5,193 nucleotides of DNA, taken from the NCBI GenBank assembly GCA_031274045.1, contig JAISQS010000412.1, forward strand, positions 1 through 5,193, read 5' to 3'. The notes below the pieces were generated by a model. The model saw only the letters and a program-made list of their open reading frames with translations, was not told the DNA's origin and did no database searches. A program made the position numbers and the translations under genes. Source of the stretch: Planctomycetaceae bacterium. GTDB lineage: Bacteria; Planctomycetota; Planctomycetia; Pirellulales; Thermoguttaceae. This document shows positions 1 to 5,104 of the stretch, one piece after another (within the stretch, counting starts at the first letter, position 1; every line of letters starts with the position of its first letter).

Positions 1-155
1 AAGCTATTGGACTGGAAAAAGGGCGAGTAAAAGCCTTGACTGAGATTGTGTTGACGGCTGTTCGGAACGGTATTTCAGAAAACCAAATTCACACGCTTAC
101 CGGTTTGACAAAAAAAGAAATTCGGGAGATACGTAATAAACACGAACAGCACTAG
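1..155 (+). CDS. C-terminal tail of a probable Rpn/PD-(D/E)XK nuclease-family protein (partial, 5' end outside window)
   Basis: An open frame enters from the left edge (first full codon at 3) and ends at TAG 153-155, giving about 50 residues that begin AIGLEKGRVKALTEIVLTAV. The tail has a charged GLEKGR-type helix, then a small helix-turn-helix-like segment (NGISENQIHTLTGLTKKEIREI). This layout is typical of the C-terminus of Rpn-family recombination-promoting nucleases and related 'putative transposase' proteins, which often end in EKGxxKG repeats followed by 'G(I/L)SxxxIxxxTGLxxxEI'. The PD-(D/E)XK catalytic core would lie upstream, outside the window, so activity cannot be judged. The family assignment rests on the tail pattern alone; another protein ending in a similar short HTH is possible. 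An inverted repeat begins 43 bp after the stop. Confidence 0.55.
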   Translation, partial: AIGLEKGRVKALTEIVLTAVRNGISENQIHTLTGLTKKEIREIRNKHEQH

Positions 156-340
156 ACTTGTTCCAAAACTTGGAAAAGAGTGTAATGACGTTTTAGTTTT
201 GTCAACAGATTTTGCAGATTTTGATAAAAGCTAATCTGTATAATCTGTAAAATCTGTTTACAAATAATAGAGCGAACCTTGAGCTATATTTTAATTTCAA
301 TTTCGGAAAAATTTTTAACATTTAACGTTTAAAAAATAAC
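156..340. other. Intergenic spacer and leader of the AI-2E family gene
   Basis: This 185-bp A/T-rich spacer has no credible ORF. Its main content is the inverted repeat at 198-264. The last 40 bases before the ATG at 341 are very A/T-rich, contain two TTAAC motifs (315-319 and 322-326), and lack a Shine-Dalgarno sequence. I could not find a convincing -35/-10 pair with normal spacing. Confidence 0.7.
198..264. repeat. Long inverted repeat of AATCTGT-type units
   Basis: The arms 198-220 and 242-264 (23 nt each) pair at 21 Watson-Crick positions plus one G-T (214/248), with one mismatch (203/259); the loop is 21 nt (221-241). The right side is a 9-nt-period tandem series (TAATCTGTA, TAATCTGTA, AAATCTGTT at 232-258). 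The left arm carries the reverse complement (AACAGATT, GCAGATT). No T-run follows the right arm, so it does not look like a classical intrinsic terminator on the + strand. Bases 197-222 match 4770-4795 at 23 of 26 positions, so this belongs to the same repeat family as the array after hppA. Confidence 0.85.
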
Positions 341-2107
341 ATGTCAAAAGACCAAAAAACTTCATCACAAATTATCCCAAATCAAAACACCCAACAACAA
401 GAACCACGACAAGCCGGAATGGATAGCACCGTTAGCAATGTCGTCTCGTTTCTGTCAAATGTACCAAAACAATCCATCGTGTATCGATTTCTTGTTATGG
501 TTGCTTCGGTTGTTGTGGTGAGTTATGGTATCAGTGCGGCGAACAAAATTATCGCGCCTATTTGTCTTGCTTTGTTTTTGACTATTATTCTTCTTGTTCC
601 TTTGCACTGGTTGCAAAAGAAGGGCTGTCCGAAGATTATTTCTTTGATTATTGTGATTGCTTTTACGATCATAGTTTTTGTCGGGATTAGTTACAATGTT
701 GCGAAGTCGCTCAATTACTTGGTTGCGGCGAGTCCCGAATACAGGGCAAAATTAGAAGCCAAAATAAAATCAATCGATCAACGCCTCGAAAAAATCGGTA
801 TTGCTATCAGCGGATTAACAGCATGGAGACAATCAATCGAAAACGATAAAAACAACGAGAACGAAAATGAAGTCGAAAACGAGGACGAAAATATTGATAA
901 CCATAAAGAAAACGCCCCCAACACCCCCGCCCCACCCGACACCAATCCCCAAAACACAAAACCAATAACCGCTCCAACATCAAAATCTGAAAATCAACCA
1001 ACAAGAATTGAACGCGCCGATACTACGGACAAAGTTGATAAATCTGCCGTCAACCAAACCGGCAACGGAATTGTTGACCCAAAGTTGAACAACACCAGTG
1101 CGGCTATCGCGGTTGATGTTTTGTCAAAAGAGACAAAATCGATTGTGCCAAGTAGCGGCAATTCGGAAACGCTCGCGGTTGATGGTGACACTAATGAGAA
1201 TCATGGTAATACCGATGGCGACGGCGGCGGTGTTGTTGTTGCTGACAAGGCGGAGATTGAAGGCGATGAAGCTATCACGGATGCCAAAGGAGCCGTCGGT
1301 GAGGTGGGTAATATTGAGACGACTTCTTTGAGTGAGTTTTTGGGCAGTGGAAGACTTGGGCGTGATTTTTTGGGCGCGGACAATTCTAAAATTTTGCAAG
1401 ACAATTTAAGACGGACTACGCGCAACGATAAATCCAAAGAGAAATCTCAATTGATTCTACTCAAATCGCAAGATGTTATGCTTTGGCTTGGTACGTCGCT
1501 TATAGCTATAAGGCAGATTGGCGAGAGTGCTTTTCTTGTTCTTATATTTACGATTTTTATGATTTTTGAGGCATCTCGTTTTCCGGCTAAGGTGGATCGT
1601 GCGTTTGGTTTTGACGGACCGATTAACAATCATCATCTCCAATGTATCGCGGGTGAGATACGGCGTTATCTTTTTTTGAAGGCGATTTCGAGTATGATGT
1701 CTGCTGTTGCGGCGACGGCGGTGTATTGGTTTTTTGGTGTTCCTGCAATGTTTTTTTGGGGGCTTGTGGCGTTCTTTTTGTATTTCATTCCAAATGTCGG
1801 CGGGATACTTGCGTCAATAATACCCGGTCTGTTGATTTTCATGACGCATGATTGGCAAGGACTTGTCGCGTATGCGGTATGCCTTGTTGCAATCGAATGC
1901 ACAATCGGATACGGTATTGAGCCGAAAATGCTGGGACATGGACTAGGGATTTCGACTGTTGTAATTTTGATTTCGTTGTTCACGTGGGGTATGTTGTTGG
2001 GTCCGATTGGGCTGTTTTTAGCTGCTCCGCTGACAATTATGGTCAAAATTACATTGCAGGCTTTCAAAGAAACCGAATGGATTGCAACAATGATCGACAG
2101 AACGTAA
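341..2107 (+). CDS. AI-2E/PerM (TqsA-like) family membrane transporter with a large hydrophilic insertion
   Basis: The product is a 588-residue multi-pass inner-membrane protein. Residues 1-44 are a polar, Q/N-rich tail. Hydrophobic segments lie at about 46-64, 68-89 and 97-118, then near 380-410, 447-465, 469-499, 505-525 and 537-570. The C-terminal half carries the family hallmarks: YFIPNVGGILASIIPGLL (481-498), then IEPKMLGHGLGIS (526-538) and WGMLLGPIGLFLAAPLT (549-565), matching the usual 'IEPxxxGxxLGxSP...WGxxxGPxGxxLAxPLT' pattern. Family members are normally about 340-400 residues. The excess comes mainly from a low-complexity acidic/Asn-rich stretch (about 168-330) between the third and fourth membrane segments, plus the N-terminal tail. 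Known relatives export autoinducer-2 or other solutes, and one branch has been reported as a Na+(Li+)/H+ antiporter; the substrate here is unknown. ATG 341 is the first in-frame start and has no Shine-Dalgarno. ATG 419 (Met27) is an alternative that keeps all membrane segments. hppA follows 171 bp downstream. Confidence 0.92.
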   Translation: MSKDQKTSSQIIPNQNTQQQEPRQAGMDSTVSNVVSFLSNVPKQSIVYRFLVMVASVVVVSYGISAANKIIAPICLALFLTIILLVPLHWLQKKGCPKIISLIIVIAFTIIVFVGISYNVAKSLNYLVAASPEYRAKLEAKIKSIDQRLEKIGIAISGLTAWRQSIENDKNNENENEVENEDENIDNHKENAPNTPAPPDTNPQNTKPITAPTSKSENQPTRIERADTTDKVDKSAVNQTGNGIVDPKLNNTSAAIAVDVLSKETKSIVPSSGNSETLAVDGDTNENHGNTDGDGGGVVVADKAEIEGDEAITDAKGAVGEVGNIETTSLSEFLGSGRLGRDFLGADNSKILQDNLRRTTRNDKSKEKSQLILLKSQDVMLWLGTSLIAIRQIGESAFLVLIFTIFMIFEASRFPAKVDRAFGFDGPINNHHLQCIAGEIRRYLFLKAISSMMSAVAATAVYWFFGVPAMFFWGLVAFFLYFIPNVGGILASIIPGLLIFMTHDWQGLVAYAVCLVAIECTIGYGIEPKMLGHGLGISTVVILISLFTWGMLLGPIGLFLAAPLTIMVKITLQAFKETEWIATMIDRT

Positions 2108-2128
2108 CGTTGCCGGAGACGGTTTAAT

Positions 2129-2163
2129 TTTTCATTGTGCCGCGCGATTTGGCGGCGTGAAAA
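2129..2163. other. Imperfect bulged hairpin after the AI-2E family gene
   Basis: TTTTCA (2129-2134) pairs with TGAAAA (2158-2163). After a 3-nt bulge, TGCCGC (2138-2143) pairs with GCGGCG (2152-2157) with one T-G pair, leaving an 8-nt loop. It starts 22 bp after the stop codon, where a 3'-end structure would be expected. There is no T-run after the 3' arm on either strand, so it is not a standard Rho-independent terminator. A role in mRNA 3'-end stability is possible but unproven. Confidence 0.35.
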
Positions 2164-2191
2164 TCAGACTGACTTTGGCATAACTTTAACT

Positions 2192-2214
2192 CGTTCACGG
2201 ATTCGCCGTGAACG
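2192..2214. repeat. Perfect 9-bp inverted repeat with 5-nt loop
   Basis: CGTTCACGG (2192-2200) and CCGTGAACG (2206-2214) are exact reverse complements around ATTCG. TAA (2187-2189) and TTA (2215-2217) could extend the stem past a 2-nt bulge. The repeat sits 64 bp upstream of hppA. It could be an operator for a dimeric regulator or an RNA hairpin; it lacks the T-run of a terminator. Confidence 0.7.
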
Positions 2215-2222
2215 TTACAACC

Positions 2223-2252
2223 TTAACATTAACATTAACCTTAACTTTAACC
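2223..2252 (+). repeat. Five tandem TTAACN hexamers upstream of hppA
   Basis: The units TTAACA, TTAACA, TTAACC, TTAACT and TTAACC follow each other without interruption, the first five positions being identical in all five. The array ends 26 bp before the hppA start codon. A further TTAAC lies at 2186-2190 upstream. The leader of the AI-2E family gene has two TTAAC copies (315-319 and 322-326) with 7-nt spacing. Such arrays can vary in copy number by slippage. Confidence 0.85.
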
Positions 2253-2278
2253 AACACCAAATAACCCCCTAACAAATA

Positions 2279-4708
2279 ATGAAAAACAAATTTACCAAGA
2301 TAACGATGTTTTGTATGCTTACACTTTTTATGGCTACAGGGATACCTGTATTTGGGAGTGAGGCAGACCTTGCGATACCTGATTTGAGTATAGGTCAATT
2401 TGATTCGCTTTTCGGCGTCAACGGCTGGGTACTTCTTTTTTGCGGATTATCGGTGGTAATCGCAACGCTTGTGATTAGTCTTTATCTCTTTTTTGAGGTG
2501 AGCAAATTGCAGGTGCATAAATCAATGAGCGACGTTTCGGAGATAATATTCAAGACGTGCAGTACGTATCTTTTGCAGCAGGGCAAATTTTTGATATGTC
2601 TTTTTGCTTGTATTGCGGCAGTATATTTTGTGTTTGTTAATGTTCAGACGAGTGAGCATCATACGTGGTATTTTTTGCTTGTGTCAGTGTTATCGTTTGC
2701 GGTGGTTGGCATGGGTGGTTCTTATGCGGTGGCTTGGTATGGGATTCGTCTTAATACTTATGCGAACTCGCGGGCTGCGTTTGCGTCGCTTCGCGGTCGT
2801 CCTTGGGATGTCGTGAATATTCCGCTTAAAGCCGGAATGAGTGTCGGGCTTTTTCTTATTTCGTTGGAGTTGATCATCATGGCGGCAATTTTGCTTTTTG
2901 TGCCGCGAGATATTGTTGGGGTATGTTTTCTCGGATTTGCAATCGGCGAATCGCTCGGTGCGAGTGCGCTTCGTATTGCCGGCGGAATTTTCACAAAGAT
3001 TGCGGATATTGGTTCGGACTTAATGAAGATCGTTTTCAAGGTAGACGAGGATGATCCGCGAAATCCGGGTGTGATTGCCGACTGTACCGGCGACAATGCC
3101 GGTGATAGTGTTGGACCGACGGCGGATGGGTTTGAGACTTATGGAGTGACGGGAGTTGCTTTGATAACGTTTATTGTGCTTGCTGTGTCGGCAGAAGATT
3201 TGCAAGCGAAACTTATTGTCTGGATTTTTATGATGCGATTCCTTATGGGTTGTTTTTCGGGAGTTGCGTATTTCATCAATCAATACATTTCGGAGAAGGC
3301 GTATGGCGACAAAAAGGAGTTTGATTTTGAGGCACCTTTGACATCGTTGATTTGGATATCGTCGGTGTTATGTATTGCGATTTCGCTTTTGACAAGTTTC
3401 CTTTTGCTCAAGAATTTGCCTGATTTGGCGTGGCTCAAGTTAGCCGGAATAATAACGTGCGGAACATTGGGGGCGGTGTTCATACCTGAATTTACCAAGA
3501 TATTCACCAGCTCAAAATCAAAACATGTTCAGGAAATTGTTACAGCGTCTCGTGAAGGCGGCGCGTCGTTGAATATTTTATCCGGCATAACGGCGGGTAA
3601 TTTCGGCGCGTTTTGGACGGGTGGTTTGATTGCGGTATTGATGGCGGTTGCGTATGGAATATCGTTGTCGGGGCTTGAGGCGATATTGGGAGTGCATGCG
3701 CCGATTTTTGCGTTTGGTCTTGTCGCGTTTGGATTCCTTTGTATGGGACCGGTGACGATTGCGGTTGATAGTTACGGACCGGTTACAGACAACGCTCAAT
3801 CGATTTTTGAGTTATCGAGAATAGAGCAGATTCCAAATATTTCGGACGAGATTAAACGTGATTTTGGTTTCACGCCGGATTTTGAGATGGGCAAACATTA
3901 TCTTGAAGCGAATGATTCGGCGGGGAACACGTTCAAAGCGACCGCGAAACCGGTGTTGATTGGTACGGCGGTGGCTGGTGCGACGACGATGATTTTTGCA
4001 ATTTTCCTAATGTTGGAGCGGGCTGGCGGATTGTATCTTGAGTTGACGAATGCGCCGGTGATATTGGGGTTGATTTGCGGCGGTGCGGTTGTCTATTGGT
4101 TCAGCGGCGCGTCAATTCAAGCCGTAACAACAGGTGCTTATCGTGCTGTTGAATTTATAAAAGAAAACATGGATTTGAACAAAACAGAAGCCGACATCAA
4201 CGATTCCAAAAACGTAGTAAAAATTTGTACGCAATATGCTCAAAAGGGGATGTGGAATATCTTCTTGGCGTTGATTTCGTTGACGTTGGCGTTTGCGTTT
4301 ATTGACCCGAATTTCTTTATTGCGTATTTGATTTCGATAGCGATTTTTGGGTTATTCCAAGCGATTTACATGGCGAATGCCGGTGGCGCGTGGGACAATA
4401 GTAAGAAGGTTGTTGAGGTAGATTTGAAGGAGAAGGGGAGTGAGTTACACGCGGCGGCGGTGATAGGCGACACGGTAGGCGACCCGTTCAAAGATACAAG
4501 CTCCGTGTCACTCAATCCGATCATAAAATTCTCAACTTTATTTGGATTACTTGCAACGGAGATTGCGTTGATAGTGCGTGCTTCGGCGGGTTATGGTGTT
4601 TTGACCGGATTGGAGATTACGTGGTTGGCATCGTTGGGATTCCTTGCGGTGGGTTTGTTCTTCGTGTGGCGTTCGTTCTACGCGATGCGAATACCAATAA
4701 AAAACTAA
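2279..4708 (+). CDS. hppA: Membrane-bound ion-translocating pyrophosphatase (H+-PPase type, predicted K+-independent)
   Basis: The 809-residue polytopic protein hydrolyses cytoplasmic pyrophosphate with Mg2+ and pumps H+ (or Na+) across the membrane. Residues 1-26 look like a signal sequence or extra N-terminal helix, followed by SEADLAIPDL. All main catalytic signatures are present. In mung-bean numbering, R242/K250/D253/D257 correspond to R232, K240, D243 and D247 (DIGSDLMK). EDDPRNP lies at 257-263, and the D279/D283/D287/D294 equivalents are D268, D272, D276 and D283. VDSYGPVTDNA is at 496-506, GNTFKATAK at 549-557, GGAWDNSKK at 702-710 (D706, K709), and GDTVGDPFKDTS at 730-741 (D731, D735, K738, D739), with K750 the gate lysine. 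Lys553 occupies the position that gives K+ independence in canonical enzymes. Departures from canonical sequences are Ala556 where K+-independent enzymes usually have Thr, and TSSVSLN instead of TSGPSLN. Glu286 and Glu224 are candidate gate glutamates. H+ specificity is an inference. The reading frame is intact. ATG 2279 has no Shine-Dalgarno but keeps the full signal-like N-terminus. Confidence 0.97.
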   Translation: MKNKFTKITMFCMLTLFMATGIPVFGSEADLAIPDLSIGQFDSLFGVNGWVLLFCGLSVVIATLVISLYLFFEVSKLQVHKSMSDVSEIIFKTCSTYLLQQGKFLICLFACIAAVYFVFVNVQTSEHHTWYFLLVSVLSFAVVGMGGSYAVAWYGIRLNTYANSRAAFASLRGRPWDVVNIPLKAGMSVGLFLISLELIIMAAILLFVPRDIVGVCFLGFAIGESLGASALRIAGGIFTKIADIGSDLMKIVFKVDEDDPRNPGVIADCTGDNAGDSVGPTADGFETYGVTGVALITFIVLAVSAEDLQAKLIVWIFMMRFLMGCFSGVAYFINQYISEKAYGDKKEFDFEAPLTSLIWISSVLCIAISLLTSFLLLKNLPDLAWLKLAGIITCGTLGAVFIPEFTKIFTSSKSKHVQEIVTASREGGASLNILSGITAGNFGAFWTGGLIAVLMAVAYGISLSGLEAILGVHAPIFAFGLVAFGFLCMGPVTIAVDSYGPVTDNAQSIFELSRIEQIPNISDEIKRDFGFTPDFEMGKHYLEANDSAGNTFKATAKPVLIGTAVAGATTMIFAIFLMLERAGGLYLELTNAPVILGLICGGAVVYWFSGASIQAVTTGAYRAVEFIKENMDLNKTEADINDSKNVVKICTQYAQKGMWNIFLALISLTLAFAFIDPNFFIAYLISIAIFGLFQAIYMANAGGAWDNSKKVVEVDLKEKGSELHAAAVIGDTVGDPFKDTSSVSLNPIIKFSTLFGLLATEIALIVRASAGYGVLTGLEITWLASLGFLAVGLFFVWRSFYAMRIPIKN

Positions 4709-4724
4709 CCTGTTGAATCCGGAT

Positions 4725-4803
4725 AAATTTGTAAAATCTGTAAGATCTGTTGACAAAAATATTCTCAATTTTTGTCAACAGATTAAGCAGATTTAACAGA
4801 TTT
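4725..4803. repeat. Long inverted repeat directly after hppA (hairpin A)
   Basis: Arms 4725-4760 and 4768-4803 (36 nt each) pair at 30 Watson-Crick positions, with three G-T pairs and three A-A mismatches. The inner 16 bp (4745-4760 with 4768-4783) are perfect around a 7-nt loop (ATTCTCA). It begins 17 bp after the hppA stop. The arms are built of 9-nt AATCTGTT-type units. Position suits a 3'-end structure or terminator, but the T-run (4801-4806) overlaps the end of the right arm instead of following a compact GC stem, so terminator function is uncertain. Confidence 0.85.
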
Positions 4804-4895
4804 TTTAAAAAACTAATCAGTTAAATCTGACTAATCTGTTGAATCTGTTGATAAGAATCTAATTGATAAAAATCTATTGACAAAAATATTCTCAA
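4745..4895 (+). repeat. 24-nt direct repeat pair containing TTGACAAAAATATTCTCAA
   Basis: Bases 4745-4768 and 4872-4895 are identical except at one position (ATCTG versus ATCTA before TTGAC), and the last 19 bases (4750-4768 and 4877-4895) match exactly. The copies are 127 bp apart. In the first copy the sequence forms the left stem and loop of hairpin A; the second lacks the matching right arm. TTGACA resembles a -35 box, but no suitable -10 follows either copy at 16-18 bp. Confidence 0.85.
4775..4842. repeat. Second long inverted repeat overlapping the first (hairpin B)
   Basis: Arms 4775-4802 and 4815-4842 pair at 25 of 28 positions (mismatches at 4786/4831, 4787/4830 and 4798/4819), around a 12-nt centre containing most of TTTTTTAAAAAA (4801-4812). 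The left arm is the same segment used as the right arm of hairpin A, so only one of the two long stems can form at a time. The right arm is again a 9-nt series of AATCTG-type units (4815-4841), followed by a partly degenerate unit at 4842-4850. Confidence 0.8.
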
Positions 4896-4932
4896 AATAA
4901 AACTTCCCATACCTTCCTTTGAATTATTCCCC

Positions 4933-4967
4933 TTTCGCGAATTTCGTTTTTTAGCGTGTTTCGCGTT
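4933..4967. repeat. TTCGCG-rich patch (short direct and inverted repeats)
   Basis: TTTCGCG occurs at 4933-4939 and 4959-4965. The first copy lies in the 8-nt palindrome TTCGCGAA (4934-4941), so CGCGAA (4936-4941) can also pair with TTCGCG (4960-4965) across an 18-nt loop. The stem is weak and followed by TTAAAAA rather than T's. It resembles dispersed intergenic 'TTCGCG...GTTTCGCG' sequences I recall from other bacterial genomes. Confidence 0.45.
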
Positions 4968-5009
4968 AAAAATCCACTTACAACCGGAACCGGAAAAAAT
5001 ATCATAGAG

Positions 5010-5022
5010 AATAACTGTTATT
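5010..5022. promoter_or_regulatory. Small operator-like palindrome upstream of the right-edge gene
   Basis: AATAAC (5010-5015) and GTTATT (5017-5022) are exact inverted repeats around a central T, 82 bp upstream of the start codon at 5105. The size and symmetry suit a regulator half-site pair, but a 6-bp A/T-rich palindrome can arise by chance in this composition. Confidence 0.2.
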
Positions 5023-5088
5023 ATGCCGAAGATTGCGGGGTGCGGTAGTGTTTTTTACGCTTACTCAATGTGCTGCTAATATATCTAA

Positions 5089-5094
5089 TATAAT
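5089..5094 (+). promoter_or_regulatory. Possible -10 box for the right-edge gene
   Basis: TATAAT is a perfect -10 consensus 10 bp before the ATG at 5105, but no good -35 box lies 16-18 bp upstream (bases near 5066 read CAATGT). If used, transcription would start within a few bases of the start codon, giving an almost leaderless mRNA, which would fit the missing Shine-Dalgarno. The local A/T richness makes chance occurrence likely. Confidence 0.25.
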
Positions 5095-5104
5095 CAATAA
5101 TAAT

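Larger units (their letters stand above)
2108..2278. other. Intergenic spacer and leader of hppA
   Basis: This 171-bp spacer contains, in order, an imperfect bulged hairpin (2129-2163), a perfect 9-bp inverted repeat (2192-2214), five tandem TTAACN hexamers (2223-2252) and a C/A-rich leader ending directly at the hppA ATG. There is no Shine-Dalgarno in the last 20 bases (ACCCCCTAACAAATA-like). I see no strong -35/-10 pair, so it is undecided whether hppA has its own promoter here or is read through from the upstream gene. Confidence 0.7.
4709..5104. other. 396-bp non-coding region between hppA and the next gene
   Basis: Bases 4725-4895 are an AATCTGTT-type repeat array in both orientations (listed separately). 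Bases 4896-5104 hold no recognised gene or RNA: a TTCGCG-rich patch (4933-4967), a tandem AACCGG pair (4982-4993), an odd palindrome (5010-5022), and an A/T-rich leader with a TATAAT sequence at 5089-5094. An 18-codon ORF (5023-5079) has no support as a gene. Confidence 0.75.

Noticed and set aside
842..1330. Frameshift or gene fusion explaining the low-complexity stretch of the AI-2E protein
   Set aside because: The frame is continuous, the flanks are in the same frame, and the insert's composition is typical of a disordered linker, not of an out-of-frame translation of family sequence.
1098..1331. 77-codon + strand frame within the insertion-coding part of the AI-2E gene
   Set aside because: Its product is an Arg/Leu-rich out-of-frame translation with no recognisable features; it overlaps the insertion but gives no evidence of overprinting.
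1666..2067. 133-codon open frame on the - strand inside the AI-2E family gene
   Set aside because: It is antisense to the conserved C-terminal half of a clearly recognised protein, has no family resemblance, and has no leader of its own. It is a shadow of the real frame, as are the other - strand frames at 807-1437, 2758-3507, 3578-3799 and 4547-4768.
2112..2131. Rho-independent terminator (GCCGGAGACGG followed by TTTAATTTTT) after the AI-2E gene
   Set aside because: The stem is only three G-C pairs plus a possible G-T pair, too weak to call despite the T-rich tail.
4725..4860. CRISPR array
   Set aside because: The repeats are about 9 nt with almost no spacers, occur in both orientations and degrade gradually; this does not fit 23-40-nt direct repeats with unique spacers.
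4877..4905. Sigma-70 promoter starting at TTGACA 4877-4882
   Set aside because: No acceptable -10 box lies 16-18 bp downstream (sequence there is AAAACT-like), and the TTGACA belongs to a repeat unit also found at 4750-4755.
5023..5079. 18-codon ORF (MPKIAGCGSVFYAYSMCC) upstream of the right-edge gene, considered as a leader peptide
   Set aside because: It has no Shine-Dalgarno, no run of regulatory codons and no paired terminator/antiterminator stems after it. Chance is the simpler explanation.
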